Counted from the first letter of the stretch, positions 23,490 through 34,018 are shown. The stretch: DNA of 64,000 nucleotides from Bacteroidetes bacterium GWF2_43_63 (GCA_001769275.1 MEOQ01000005.1:1-64000), one strand, 5' to 3'. Notes: generated by a model from the sequence alone, not told the origin. Made by a program: numbers and translations.

Positions 23490-24725
23490 ATGAAAGTTGA
23501 AATTACCGCACCGGTTGGATCGTATGAGTCGTTGAGAGCTGCTCTTGATGCTGGTGCCGGCTCTGTGTATTTTGGCATCGGCAATCTGAATATGCGGTCT
23601 TCTTCCGCAGTCAATTTCCAGCAGGAAGATCTTGCGAATATTATACGTTTGTGTCGTGAAAGTAGCGCCAAAGCTTATCTTGCATTGAACACTGTTATTT
23701 TTGATGACGAAACAGATGAGGTTGGTAGCATTCTTAACACGGCTGCTGCCGCGGGAATCGACGCTGTTATAGCAACCGATGTAAGTGTCTTAAATCGCGC
23801 TCGCAAGCTGGGTTTGAATGTACACATGTCAACCCAATCCAATATCACCAATGTTGAGGCTGTTGAATTTTTTTCACAATGGGCCGATGTGATGGTTTTG
23901 TCGCGCGAAATGTCGCTCGAAAAAGTGAAAAGTTTGCACGATAAAATTGTTGAGCGCAATATCTGCGGGCCATCTGGAAATCTTGTAAGGCTTGAAGCTT
24001 TTGCTCACGGAGCTTTGTGCATGGCCGTGAGTGGCAAGTGTTATCTGAGTCTTGATAATCTGAACCGGAGTGCCAACCGTGGCCAGTGTGCGCAGATTTG
24101 CCGGAGATCATACCGGGTGACTGACATCGAGGGCGGCACCGAACTGCTCATCGATAACAAATATATTATGTCGCCCCGCGATCTTTGCACCGTTGGTTTC
24201 CTTGACAAGCTGATTGGTGCAGGCATTTCGGTGTTGAAAATTGAAGGTCGCGGACGTCCGCCGGAATATGTTTCTGCCGTAGTGAAAGTGTATTCAGAAG
24301 CGCTGGAAGCAATTGAAAACAACACCTATTCTCCCAAAGCTATTGAAGAATGGATGAAGCGGCTTGAGAAAGTCTATAACCGTGGCTTCTGGGAAGGTTA
24401 TTACATGGGAAAATCAACCGGGGAGTGGACGGATCGACATGGTTCTTCGGCGACTGAACGACGTGAATTTATCGGGAAAGTGACCAATTACTTTTCGAAA
24501 CTTGGTGTTGCCGAAGTAAAAGCCGAAACCGGAGCTGTTTACCCGGACACACTTATAACAATTACAGGCCCAACGACGGGCCTGTATGAGGGAAAAATCG
24601 AAGAGCTTCATCTCGACAAAGGCAAAGCCGCAATGGCGCCTCAGGGGGCCCGGTTTGCTTTTGCCGTTTCACGCATGGTGCGCCGTGGCGACATGGTGTT
24701 TCGCATCGTTCCGGCAAATGATTAA
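23490..24725 (+). CDS. U32 family protein, probable tRNA hydroxylation enzyme (TrhP-like)
   Basis: U32 proteins were named as peptidases, but characterised members are prephenate-dependent RNA hydroxylases (TrhP, RlhA) or ubiquinone hydroxylation factors (UbiU/V). The 411-residue product has the signature region with conserved cysteines that bind an iron-sulfur cluster: ALCMAVSGKCYLS and NRGQCAQICRRSY (about residues 172-207). KIEGRGRPPEYV and the helical block EKVYNRGFWEGYYMG follow. Length and motifs fit the TrhP branch, which makes 5-hydroxyuridine at tRNA position 34. The stop codon overlaps that of the convergent TonB gene (shared TTAA). Confidence 0.8.
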   Translation: MKVEITAPVGSYESLRAALDAGAGSVYFGIGNLNMRSSSAVNFQQEDLANIIRLCRESSAKAYLALNTVIFDDETDEVGSILNTAAAAGIDAVIATDVSVLNRARKLGLNVHMSTQSNITNVEAVEFFSQWADVMVLSREMSLEKVKSLHDKIVERNICGPSGNLVRLEAFAHGALCMAVSGKCYLSLDNLNRSANRGQCAQICRRSYRVTDIEGGTELLIDNKYIMSPRDLCTVGFLDKLIGAGISVLKIEGRGRPPEYVSAVVKVYSEALEAIENNTYSPKAIEEWMKRLEKVYNRGFWEGYYMGKSTGEWTDRHGSSATERREFIGKVTNYFSKLGVAEVKAETGAVYPDTLITITGPTTGLYEGKIEELHLDKGKAAMAPQGARFAFAVSRMVRRGDMVFRIVPAND

Positions 24726-25399
24726 TCGACCAGCCTGAAATGGACAGGTAACGTGAGTTTCACTCTGACTGGTCTGCCAAGACTGTTTTTGCCAGGAATC
24801 CATGGAGGCATACTCTTTACCACCCGAATGGCTTCACCATCGCACTGGCCGCCTATGCCGCGTTCAAGTTTAACATGAGTGACCTCGCCGGTTTTTTCGA
24901 CTACAAATGAAATATAGACTTTTCCTTGAAGACCAATTTCACGATCCTGAGTCGGATAGTGAATGTTCTCGCCCATGAATTGTGCTAACGCCGCATCACC
25001 ACCCGGAAATTCAGGCATGACCGGAGGTACAATGATAATGTTGGTATCTACGATCTGGGGTTGTTCTTCAGGAATAGAAATTGGTGTGAAAACAGGTCCC
25101 TGCGGCTGTTCATTCCATTCGGGATTGAATATTTCGGGGGTAGTCAAAACTTCTTCCTGTGTGATTTTGATTTCTGTCGCCATTTTGGGCGGCGGTGGAA
25201 TTTCTTTTGTCTTAATACAAATAATCGGATCCGTATCAACAATGTCAAATGGAGTTTTATTCTGAATGACATCTTCTGATGGGTAGGTTTTCCATTCAAA
25301 GGCTGCAAGTACAATAAAGAGTGCTACAACCAGACCGGTTTCGAAAAACAGACTTTTGTAATGTTCCAGGTTTTTCGATTTTTTCTTTTTCGTTTCCAT
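24722..25399 (-). CDS. TonB family energy transducer
   Basis: TonB couples the proton motive force to outer-membrane transporters. The 225-residue product has a cytoplasmic basic start, one membrane helix (about 21-37), a Pro/Glu-rich periplasmic linker (KEIPPPPKM) and a C-terminal TonB domain (about 145-225) with YPTQDREIGLQGKVYISFVV, GIGGQCDGEAIRVVKSMPPW and the final RPVRVKLTLPVHF. It is a paralogue of the next gene upstream (25544-26227). A terminator lies between the two, so this copy may be transcribed separately. Confidence 0.9.
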   Translation of the reverse strand: METKKKKSKNLEHYKSLFFETGLVVALFIVLAAFEWKTYPSEDVIQNKTPFDIVDTDPIICIKTKEIPPPPKMATEIKITQEEVLTTPEIFNPEWNEQPQGPVFTPISIPEEQPQIVDTNIIIVPPVMPEFPGGDAALAQFMGENIHYPTQDREIGLQGKVYISFVVEKTGEVTHVKLERGIGGQCDGEAIRVVKSMPPWIPGKNSLGRPVRVKLTLPVHFRLVD

Positions 25400-25498
25400 A
25401 ACGTTGGTTTTTAAGATTAATGATTCAAGTTATGGATGCCGAGCCCGTTTTGCAATGAGCCATCAGTGTAGTTGCTGTTCTGGAAAGTAAAAGGCAAT

Positions 25499-25524
25499 AA
25501 AAAAACCGGCAAAGGCCGGTTTCT
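25499..25524 (-). terminator. Terminator between the two TonB genes
   Basis: AAACCGGC (25503-25510) and GCCGGTTT (25515-25522) form a stem with a four-base loop; on the minus strand seven T follow. It lies about 22 bases after the stop of the upstream TonB gene. Confidence 0.8.
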
Positions 25525-25543
25525 TCAATAAGTTATTTTAAAT

Positions 25544-26227
25544 CTAACCTGCAAGAATGAATCGGATAGGCAGGTTAAACTGTACGCGAACAGGTTTTCC
25601 ACGCTGCTTGCCAGGAGTCCATGAGGGCATGTTTTTTACAACGCGAGTGGCTTCTTCATCGCAACCACCACCAATACCGCGAAGAATTTTCACATTTGAA
25701 ATTGCGCCATTGGGTTCTACAACGAAAGTCACAAACACAGTTCCCTGAATATTGCTTTCACGTGCCAACTGCGGATATTTAATATTGTTGCGCAGATAAT
25801 CCATCAGTGATGATTCACCTCCCGGGAAGCCAGGCTGTTCTTCAACAATGGTGAAAATTTCAGCTTCTACAACCTGAACATCTTCGCCATCATCAACCGG
25901 AGCAACAAAGTCACCGACTTCAGTATCCTGGTCATCTTCGGCATTAATATCGAGATCGTCCTGCACTTCTACATCATCGTCAACGATTTCGAGAAGCGTA
26001 GTCTGAGGCTCTGGTTGAGGAGGTTCTGGTTCTTCCTGACGGGTGATTTCGACCATTTCTTCAGGAATATCAACAACCTGCATTTGGTCAAAGCCAGATG
26101 AGTTGTCGTCGTATTTTTTCCATTCAAACGCCATCAGCATTAAACCCAGCGCAATAACTAAACCTGCTTCGAGGAAAAGGCCCTTGAATCTTTCAAGGTC
26201 GTATTTCGGGTTTTTCTTGATATCCAT
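25544..26227 (-). CDS. TonB family energy transducer
   Basis: The 227-residue product has the same layout as its neighbour: a short basic N-terminus (MDIKKNPKYDLERFKGLFLE), one membrane helix (about 19-35), an acidic and Pro-rich linker (PEPPQPEPQ, then a long Asp/Glu run at about 75-115) and a C-terminal TonB domain (about 150-227; YPQLARESNIQGTVFVTFVV, GIGGGCDEEATRVVKNMPSW). The two copies match well only in the membrane and C-terminal parts. The gene lies downstream of gcvH and sprA on the same strand, as often seen in the phylum, but has its own promoter at 26253-26283. Confidence 0.92.
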   Translation of the reverse strand: MDIKKNPKYDLERFKGLFLEAGLVIALGLMLMAFEWKKYDDNSSGFDQMQVVDIPEEMVEITRQEEPEPPQPEPQTTLLEIVDDDVEVQDDLDINAEDDQDTEVGDFVAPVDDGEDVQVVEAEIFTIVEEQPGFPGGESSLMDYLRNNIKYPQLARESNIQGTVFVTFVVEPNGAISNVKILRGIGGGCDEEATRVVKNMPSWTPGKQRGKPVRVQFNLPIRFILAG

Positions 26228-26252
26228 GGTAAATAATTTTAATGATTCTGAG

Positions 26253-26283
26253 CAAAGATGAATTAAAACAAAAAATCCACAAA
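26253..26283 (-). promoter_or_regulatory. Promoter of the second TonB gene
   Basis: On the minus strand TTTG (26283-26280), a 19-base spacer and CATCTTTG (26260-26253, one mismatch to TAnnTTTG). Confidence 0.55.
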
Positions 26284-26358
26284 CACTATTTCAGAAAAAG
26301 GCCAATAGAGATAAGTTTATGGCCCGAAATGGGGTTTTTTGCTTAAATTCTGATGGTA

Positions 26359-26739
26359 TTAATGACCTGTGTGAGCAGTATAGCTGGCTGCATTCATAAG
26401 GTCGTTCAGCTGAGCGGGGTCAGAAATTTTGATTTTCACGATCCAGCCTTCGCCGTAAGGATCTTTATTGATCAGGTCGGGAGTTTCTTTCACTTTTTCG
26501 TTGAATTCGAGAACTTCGCCGCCGACTGGCATGTAAACATCGGTTACGGTTTTCACGGCCTCAATGGTTCCAAGCGCTTCTTCGCGATCGAGGGTTTCGC
26601 CAACAGTTTCAACTTCTACAAAAACGACATCACCCAGTTCTGATTGAGCGAAATCACTAACGCCGATAAATGCAGTTTCGCCTTCAACGCGAACCCATTC
26701 ATGACTTTTGGTGTAGAGTAAATTTTCAGGAATATTCAT
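26359..26739 (-). CDS. gcvH: Glycine cleavage system H protein
   Basis: GcvH carries the lipoyl arm that shuttles the methylamine group in glycine cleavage. The 126-residue product has the lipoylation site as TIEAVKTVTDVYMPVGG (Lys near residue 61) and the standard start IPENLLYTKSHEWVRVEG. The frame extends to 26763, but the -7 box TAATTTTG (26761-26768, minus) and the family N-terminus place the start at 26739. It follows sprA, an arrangement known from many Bacteroidota although no functional link to secretion is established. Other gcv genes are not in the window. Confidence 0.95.
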   Translation of the reverse strand: MNIPENLLYTKSHEWVRVEGETAFIGVSDFAQSELGDVVFVEVETVGETLDREEALGTIEAVKTVTDVYMPVGGEVLEFNEKVKETPDLINKDPYGEGWIVKIKISDPAQLNDLMNAASYTAHTGH

Positions 26740-26760
26740 TGCGAATTTGATTTTAATGCC

Positions 26761-26768
26761 CAAAATTA
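26761..26768 (-). promoter_or_regulatory. -7 box of gcvH
   Basis: TAATTTTG on the minus strand, 21 bases before the ATG at 26739. Confidence 0.5.
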
Positions 26769-26806
26769 CATTATTTTTTTAAATCCGGCAATGTCAGACA
26801 GAAATT

Positions 26807-29800
26807 TTATTGTGCCAGCGAGAAGCGGAGGCTGATTCCTGCATTGGTGTTGCTGTTGAGGAACTGCGACGAAATATAGGGGTTGTTTATAACCTTGTCG
26901 AAGAATGCGCGGATGGTAAATTTCTGACTCAGCATGTATTCTGCTGAAAGGTTGATGGAAACGACTTTCTGTCCGGCACTGATCTGATCAACATTTTCAA
27001 CAATTTTGCGGAGCACGGTTTTGTTGTTTCGAATCGAGAAATCGGCTTTCAGACTCAGGTCGCTCTTGAAATCCTTACCTGAAATCTCGAATCGCACATC
27101 CTTGAACCTGTAGCCAAGTCCAACAGTAATTTCGCCGGAAATGACCTCCGTCATTTGATTATTGGCAAAACTTACAGCCAGATTCCGCGATTTTTTGTAC
27201 TCAACCTTGCTGATCAGACTGTTTTTCCAGGTCAGATCAATGTTCAACAGTGGGCTGAACTGTTCTGTAATACTTACCTGAGCAATTTCATACTTTGGCA
27301 AATAGTTGCCCAGTGCGTCTTTCACTATAGTGTATCCGTCTGCATCTGAATCTGAGAACAGTACATTGGAGGTGTATCCGCCAATATTATAGGTGCAGCG
27401 GTAAGCATGAGAAATGGTGGCGTTTTTGAATCTTTTCTTCACCCAGGGTATTTCAGTCAGGCCATTGTAAGTCAGGCGCCAGTTGGGCAAAGGAATACGC
27501 GGAAATTTAGAGCTGATATATTTTTTTGGATTATTTCCGGTATAGGCAGCAAGAAATGCCGGAATCAGCACCTCTTGTGAAGTGGGGCCATATCCGCTGG
27601 GGAAAATCTGACCGGTAATGGAGTCTGTAAAATAGGTTCCATCCCAAACCGTGCTTGCCTGAGCTACCTGAGCAGCAATGTCGGGTCTGATGGATTTGAA
27701 ATACTCAAACGTTTTATTTGAATAATCATCATAGTCTTGTATAAATGCAGTACTCCAGGTAACTATTGATAAACTGAAACTTCCATTATCAATTCCGGAG
27801 TAGGATCTGAAGGCATCAGTGGCTTCATTATATTTGAAATACTCGCTGTGGTTTTCAGTGAAATTCCGCATAGCGGTGATTTCAATCTTCATGTTTTTCA
27901 TTGGCTCCAGCGAAACTCTAGCATTCAGGTTTTCGTTTTTCCTTTTGGCAAATGCGTTGTTGAAGAGTGAGTCTTTCGACAGGAGGTTGCTCTGAACCAG
28001 CGATGGCCTGATATCGCGCTGATCTCCAAAAACAAATCCCCAGCCCGGAGCCTGATTTTTGAGATCCATTCCTAAAAGGTCCATGCCTCCACGGTAACCC
28101 GGGAGATAGGTGCCTTCGGCCAGCGTGTAGGAAAGCGACACGTTTTTAGTCATCATCAGCAGTTTCAGGAAATTATCTGCAACTTTTTTAAATAATGAAA
28201 TGGTATCCTTATCGCTGGTGCCGGCAGAATCATTGACCATGGCTTCAACTCTGGCATTTATATTTTGTCTGGGTTTAGTCGAAGTCTGATTGAGTTTTTT
28301 CAGATAGGGGATTTTATTGTACAGATTCACCAGATTGCCGTTGATATTGGCAGAGATTGAACGATTATTTTCAATGGTGTTTCCGTATGGGCTATCGGCG
28401 TATTCGCCCAGCGAATCTTTGTAAAGCGCAGCAGCGGTCCATTTATAATCGCCGCCATATTGCAGAGAAGAGCTGATCCAGTCAAGCATGGGGAGTTTAT
28501 TGATCGGCAACGCATAGTTTACTTTCAGCGACTGATTGTAATTGGTAATGCGACCCATCGATTTCACGTTCTGCCAGATGGAATCCATTTTTGCCTGGTA
28601 GTCGCTGTCGGCCTTGTCGATGCTTCCCGGTGGTTCATCAATACGGGCATTGGCATTGGCAATAAAATCAATTTTAATACTTTTGGTCAGATCGTATTTG
28701 AGCGAATAGGTACGGTTCCACGAGAAAGTTTTGAGATAAGTGGGCTCAATCAGAATGAGTGCATCCGATTTATTGCGCAGTAGATTTTCCTCATATCCCC
28801 GGTCAAGATCGGTGCGGAACGAAAGCGATTTTGGCATCAGATAAAAATTGAAATCGCCGAAAAACCTGAGCGCTTTTTTATTCAAAATCTTCACTTTTTT
28901 AAACGGGATATAATTTTTCGGATTTGAGGAATAATTGTATCCCAGCGCACCACGGTATGTTTTTGTCAGATTATATTCCACATCAATATTCCGCATAAAA
29001 ATTTCGTTGTATGCGTATGTGAGGTCAAAGTTTGAAAGATCGTAAATTCTGTTTTTGGTGCTTGTTCCCGTTTTTTCTTTCCGTACATTGACAAAGTTCA
29101 GACTTTTGCGTCGCGTGTAACTCTGCACCAATTGCATTATAGAATCTCTTTCTACCGGATCATTGTAGGTGTCAAGGTCTTCAGAAAGCAGCAAATCCGG
29201 ATTCAATGGGTTGTACTGCGGATTACTGAAGGTTTCACTCAAATCGAAGTGCATCGGAATTTTCATTCCGGATTTTTCAGGCAGGAATTTTCCAAGCTCT
29301 ATATTGGTGGCCAGATCATACGACATTATGTTTTCTTTCTGGCGCTCCGACACTTTTTTCTCAATACTTCCGAATCCGGCGGTTGACATATTTCCAACAA
29401 CGGCAACGTTTCCAATGTCGGCCAGATCGGCGGTAACCCTTGTGGTAGCTGCCCATCCGCCATCTTCGTCAAAGTCGGTTAGTCGTAATTCATTTACCCA
29501 GATTTCGGCACATTTAGACTGACCATCATCTGAAAGATTAGTCGGGCTGCGCTTTGGATTGCGTATGCCAATCATGATTGTCCTGACGTCGCTGAGATTT
29601 GGAATACCGACGATGGTAATTTTGTTCAATCCATCAAACTTGTAAAACGGAGTAAGAAGGGTCACGCCTGAGTTATCCTGGCGCATGGCCACATTCCGTG
29701 CTTTCTTCAGTTCAACAAGGCTGTCGAGATTGAAATCGAGCGAATCGGCCCAGACCAGGTGATTGATATCCGGATCCTGCGCACTGATATTAAGGTCGGT

Positions 29801-32800
29801 TGGATGAAGCGGAACTTCGTATTCGTAGAAATTATCTGTAAAGTCGGTACCTAAACGGATAAAAACAGAGAGGTCACCGTCATTCAGCGTATATGCTTCT
29901 GGCTGAGAAAGTTCAGAGTGAATGAACATCTTCATTTTTTTGTACTGACGAATATCAAATTCGCAGGTTTTGTACACCGCGCGCGCATCTCCGTCTGTCA
30001 GGTTGCAGGCTTTAAGAACAAGGGCCTGCTCGTTCATTTCATACATGGTGTTTGAGCCCCAGCCAACTTCGCGCTCAATACTTGGCGGAAGCACATAAGG
30101 AATGGGCGTGCGGCTGCCGTTTTCTTCGATGTTGACTGCAGAAATATCAAACGAAGTTCCGTTCTGATCGTCGCCGGGAATGTATTCACCCGGGTAGAGC
30201 AGGGCGTTTTCATATTTTCGCCACTGGCTGCGGGCAAGCTCCATGGTTGCAAAACGCAAAACTATGGGTTCGGAAAATTCGCGCATCAGGATGCGGATAA
30301 ATCGGATCGATTTAAAGTCGTAAATGTCGCCAACCACCAGGTCCGGATCTTTTACCGGAATTTTAAACTGGTACCATTTTACTGAAGCGGTAGTCCCGTC
30401 ATTCAGGTTGGCAGAAGCATTGAAAACATCGGTAATATAGTTCTGACCTACCACCATTTTAGATGGCTGCATGTCAATTACATATTGAAAATATCTTTCC
30501 GATTCGTTGAGTGTGTTGTCGCGGTTAATGTCCTCTACGTTGGGCAGGGTGGTCGATGATGTCGGGTAGTCTTCGGGTGACTGGTCGCTGGTTGGGCTGT
30601 TACCTTCAACTCCGTTGTATCGTTTATATCTTTCAAGAATATCAAGTTCATCAGCATCGTAATCCGTGCCACGGAAATAATGGAAATTGTCGTTTGAAGG
30701 GTCGTCGATTGCTTTGGTGTATGCCTGAGAGGATGTGCCAAAAATAGTTTCAATCGCGTTCAGATATGCAGTGGCATAAAACGAGGTTTCATCAGCATCC
30801 GATAATCCGTCGAGTCCGATATCCTGATACTGACGCGATGTGGGGTCATTATCGAAAGAATTGACCAGCGCTTGCATCAAAGGCACGCGACCCCATTGGG
30901 TTGTATCGACGTTTTCAATAACACTGGATGTAGGCAGACCATTTTCGTAACTTTTACGGTGATCGCGGAGAAGATCCTCGGAAATATCGCCCAGGTTGAA
31001 AATCACTTTACCGCCAGTGTGAGCCGGATTGTAGATGAAAGGATCCATCATCCAGAATTCAATGTATTCGACATTGGTTTCCTCAAAGTCCGGTGTTTCT
31101 ATTTTGCGCATCATGCCTGCCCATCGTGTCGAAGGATCGGCCAGATTTCCGTCGGCATCGATACCGGCAGAAACAGTAGTTGGGTTGACATCGAAGTTGT
31201 ATGGACCTTTTTCCCCTGGATAATAGGCCATATCAAGCACCGCAATGTTGGTGACGATGTTGTTTACGTTTTCTTTTTTCGGGAAAACCTCGGTCTCGAG
31301 CACTTCGCGCATGTAGTGATTCGAAAGCATAGCCGGATCATTGGCGATGTGATCGGGAGTAAGGTTGTTGTCGCGGAAGAATAGTGGATCTATGACATAC
31401 CACGCAAGCCGGGCCCGGTTGAAACCACTGATAAGCGAAGTGTCATTGGTGGCTTCAGGAAAGAATGACGCTTGTCCCTGCGGAATGGAAGCATGAAACC
31501 ATGTGCCGATATTCTTTATGTCGATCGATGATTTACTGCCCTCAAAATCGTCGATGTAGGCTGTTCCTGTTTTTCCGATTGCCCGGGCGTGCCCCGGAAT
31601 CAGATTGGCTACTTCGGCATCAATTGTCACACGTGACGGAGCTTTGGTTTCAATCATGGGCAGGAAGTCAACCAACTTGGTGATAAGCCGTGACTCGGTC
31701 TGATAAGAAAGATTAAGACCCCACATGGTGTTGGAAATTGGCTCTTCACCAATATTCACTTTATAGGTATAAGGTCTTTCAGTAAGATTCATAATGGTGG
31801 CACCGACCAGGAAGTTTTTGTTTACATCATAATCGATGTGGGTACCGAGAAATGTTTTGGTCTGAATAGAGAACAGGGAGTTGCTTTCAAGACTGATATT
31901 GATGGGAGCACCGCTGTTGAGAATACCTTCGTTAATGATTTTCAAACGTCCAAGTGTGTAATCGACCGTGTAATCAACGTTTTCGGCCAGCAAAATGCCA
32001 CCGGCAGTCACTTTAACACTTCCTTGCGGAATATTCATGGCATTGAGCGAAATCTCATTTCCGACCGACGATTTGAATTCTCCGGCAATGGTAAAGCGGT
32101 TCTTATTGGGGAACTGTCTGGCGCCGGTTTTTGTCATGGTGTATAACGAGTCGTAGCAATATTTATCGGCTAATGCCTGGTCTCCTAAAAGGACACGGAG
32201 ATCTTTGCCGAATGGCTCCAGCAGCGGGAAAAACACTCGTCCGTTTTTCGAATTGATTGTTCCGCCATTGGTAGCAGCATTGTCAATAAAGTCAAAAAAC
32301 CCGTCAGGTTCAGGATCGCTGTTGGCATTCAGGTTATCCATATTCATGACGCGTATCAGCGGAATACCCTGCAGATCACCTTCGGTGAAATAGCCAGCGG
32401 GAATGCCGAGGGCATCGCTTTTATAAAGCACATCAAGGCGAAAATCATCCGGATTGACTTGATAGCCGCCGATGGAATATACGTTTTTCATCATCAGTCC
32501 CCAGAGCGGAACTTTGGTGTTCTGAGCTGTTCCCTTCAATAGTTTCACCACCAGACAGCCGGGAGCTGCAATACCTCCGTTGGAAAATTCGCCGACCTGA
32601 AAAACACTGTCGTAGCCGAGAATGGTGTATTGAAAAGCTACGGCAAGGACCTGATCATCATTCAGGGTGGAATTCAGCGAGATGAAACCAAGCTTTGAAT
32701 TGTATGTGTATTCGGTAGGTGAGAGCAGACGCGCGTTTTCAATTTTTTCATAGTCGGTTCCAGCAACAAGTCCGGTACCATTCATATATGAATTCACGCT

Positions 32801-34018
32801 GTTGATGTCACGGATCTGGTTGATGTTGACTATATCGAAAAGTCCGTTTGATTCGTTGTCTGGAAAAACCGCTTCCGGAGTTACATAAGTCGGGATGACG
32901 GGATTGTAGGGAGTTTTTTCACCAAGATCCATCAAAGCGACGATGTTGCGGTTCTCCTGAGTGGCAGCTCCGATGTTGGTTACCCAGACCTCCATTTTGG
33001 TGATATTAATGGGAGAACCGACTATGGGGAGATTTTCCAGCCACTTGTTATAATTGTCTTTGAAATAATGCGCAACAAGGAAGTGCTTCTTTTCTTCGTA
33101 CTCATCGCAGTAGAGCTCGAATTCACTTGTTTGAGCGCCGCCGGAAACAGTGATGTTTGAAGTCTGACTTTTTTGCTGTGATACAACCGAAGTAACGGTC
33201 ACCTTGCCGAATTGAAGCTTCGACTTGATGCCGAACAAACTCTGACTTCCGTTGATGAGTGTAGTATTTAACGGCAAAGTGACATCTCCGGCTTCGATAC
33301 TTTTGATGATTTCGTCTTCCTTGCCTTCGTACTGAAGCTTCATTTTATTTTCAAACTCAAACGAAGATTCAGTGTTATATTTCACCCCAAAATCAACTTT
33401 GTCGCCGATCTTGGCCTGCACGTTCATCTGTATTTTTTCCTGAAAGTCAAAATTGGCGGTGCGTCGTTGTTTCACATTAAGGGCCGGATCGTCGCGGCGG
33501 TTGGCATTAACCCCAAAAATAAGTTCAGCCGTTCCTGATGGGCGGATATCAATGGTGTTTGAACCAAAAATTCCTTCGCCCCCCATGCCTGGAATGTTGA
33601 ATGAAATTCCACCGGCGCCATTTCTTTTGCCCGATGCCATCGATCGTTCGCTCCAATAATCCTTAATTGCCTTGTCGAAATCATATTGAAAATACTCATC
33701 CTGAGTCATTCGATACGATGGTCTGTAATCAATATCGCCAATCTGTCTTTTGAATATATATTCTCCGGTTTCGGGATCAAATTCTACCGTATCACTAATG
33801 TTTTTCGGATCACTCAGAAAAAGCGGATGATCTTTGTCTTCGGTAGAGTAGTACGGATCGTCGTAGAACGGATAGACCAGAGAGTCGGTATCCGCAGGCA
33901 TAGTCATTACTTGCTGGGGTTTGAAAACGGTTTCTCGTTTTTGCGGGGCAGGCGAAAACATCTGCACTGCAACCAGAGCAATCGTTGTAACAACAGGGAA
34001 ATATACAAGACCTTTCAC
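26807..34018 (-). CDS. sprA: Type IX secretion outer-membrane translocon SprA (Sov)
   Basis: SprA is the giant 36-strand beta-barrel pore through which T9SS cargo crosses the outer membrane. At 2403 residues this is the expected size. It has a signal-type N-terminus (KGLVYFPVVTTIALVAVQMF) and SprA features such as RPSGTAELIFGVNANRRDDP, KTGTAYIDDFEGSKSSIDIK and AEIWVNELRLTDFDEDGGWA. Its C-terminus is a beta strand ending GISLRFSLAQ, as for barrel insertion. The start is a GTG at 34018, preceded by a stop directly upstream and by AAGGA four bases before it, so no ATG is available. It lies 19 bases after ruvA in the same operon, with gcvH downstream. Confidence 0.97.
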   Translation of the reverse strand: MKGLVYFPVVTTIALVAVQMFSPAPQKRETVFKPQQVMTMPADTDSLVYPFYDDPYYSTEDKDHPLFLSDPKNISDTVEFDPETGEYIFKRQIGDIDYRPSYRMTQDEYFQYDFDKAIKDYWSERSMASGKRNGAGGISFNIPGMGGEGIFGSNTIDIRPSGTAELIFGVNANRRDDPALNVKQRRTANFDFQEKIQMNVQAKIGDKVDFGVKYNTESSFEFENKMKLQYEGKEDEIIKSIEAGDVTLPLNTTLINGSQSLFGIKSKLQFGKVTVTSVVSQQKSQTSNITVSGGAQTSEFELYCDEYEEKKHFLVAHYFKDNYNKWLENLPIVGSPINITKMEVWVTNIGAATQENRNIVALMDLGEKTPYNPVIPTYVTPEAVFPDNESNGLFDIVNINQIRDINSVNSYMNGTGLVAGTDYEKIENARLLSPTEYTYNSKLGFISLNSTLNDDQVLAVAFQYTILGYDSVFQVGEFSNGGIAAPGCLVVKLLKGTAQNTKVPLWGLMMKNVYSIGGYQVNPDDFRLDVLYKSDALGIPAGYFTEGDLQGIPLIRVMNMDNLNANSDPEPDGFFDFIDNAATNGGTINSKNGRVFFPLLEPFGKDLRVLLGDQALADKYCYDSLYTMTKTGARQFPNKNRFTIAGEFKSSVGNEISLNAMNIPQGSVKVTAGGILLAENVDYTVDYTLGRLKIINEGILNSGAPINISLESNSLFSIQTKTFLGTHIDYDVNKNFLVGATIMNLTERPYTYKVNIGEEPISNTMWGLNLSYQTESRLITKLVDFLPMIETKAPSRVTIDAEVANLIPGHARAIGKTGTAYIDDFEGSKSSIDIKNIGTWFHASIPQGQASFFPEATNDTSLISGFNRARLAWYVIDPLFFRDNNLTPDHIANDPAMLSNHYMREVLETEVFPKKENVNNIVTNIAVLDMAYYPGEKGPYNFDVNPTTVSAGIDADGNLADPSTRWAGMMRKIETPDFEETNVEYIEFWMMDPFIYNPAHTGGKVIFNLGDISEDLLRDHRKSYENGLPTSSVIENVDTTQWGRVPLMQALVNSFDNDPTSRQYQDIGLDGLSDADETSFYATAYLNAIETIFGTSSQAYTKAIDDPSNDNFHYFRGTDYDADELDILERYKRYNGVEGNSPTSDQSPEDYPTSSTTLPNVEDINRDNTLNESERYFQYVIDMQPSKMVVGQNYITDVFNASANLNDGTTASVKWYQFKIPVKDPDLVVGDIYDFKSIRFIRILMREFSEPIVLRFATMELARSQWRKYENALLYPGEYIPGDDQNGTSFDISAVNIEENGSRTPIPYVLPPSIEREVGWGSNTMYEMNEQALVLKACNLTDGDARAVYKTCEFDIRQYKKMKMFIHSELSQPEAYTLNDGDLSVFIRLGTDFTDNFYEYEVPLHPTDLNISAQDPDINHLVWADSLDFNLDSLVELKKARNVAMRQDNSGVTLLTPFYKFDGLNKITIVGIPNLSDVRTIMIGIRNPKRSPTNLSDDGQSKCAEIWVNELRLTDFDEDGGWAATTRVTADLADIGNVAVVGNMSTAGFGSIEKKVSERQKENIMSYDLATNIELGKFLPEKSGMKIPMHFDLSETFSNPQYNPLNPDLLLSEDLDTYNDPVERDSIMQLVQSYTRRKSLNFVNVRKEKTGTSTKNRIYDLSNFDLTYAYNEIFMRNIDVEYNLTKTYRGALGYNYSSNPKNYIPFKKVKILNKKALRFFGDFNFYLMPKSLSFRTDLDRGYEENLLRNKSDALILIEPTYLKTFSWNRTYSLKYDLTKSIKIDFIANANARIDEPPGSIDKADSDYQAKMDSIWQNVKSMGRITNYNQSLKVNYALPINKLPMLDWISSSLQYGGDYKWTAAALYKDSLGEYADSPYGNTIENNRSISANINGNLVNLYNKIPYLKKLNQTSTKPRQNINARVEAMVNDSAGTSDKDTISLFKKVADNFLKLLMMTKNVSLSYTLAEGTYLPGYRGGMDLLGMDLKNQAPGWGFVFGDQRDIRPSLVQSNLLSKDSLFNNAFAKRKNENLNARVSLEPMKNMKIEITAMRNFTENHSEYFKYNEATDAFRSYSGIDNGSFSLSIVTWSTAFIQDYDDYSNKTFEYFKSIRPDIAAQVAQASTVWDGTYFTDSITGQIFPSGYGPTSQEVLIPAFLAAYTGNNPKKYISSKFPRIPLPNWRLTYNGLTEIPWVKKRFKNATISHAYRCTYNIGGYTSNVLFSDSDADGYTIVKDALGNYLPKYEIAQVSITEQFSPLLNIDLTWKNSLISKVEYKKSRNLAVSFANNQMTEVISGEITVGLGYRFKDVRFEISGKDFKSDLSLKADFSIRNNKTVLRKIVENVDQISAGQKVVSINLSAEYMLSQKFTIRAFFDKVINNPYISSQFLNSNTNAGISLRFSLAQ

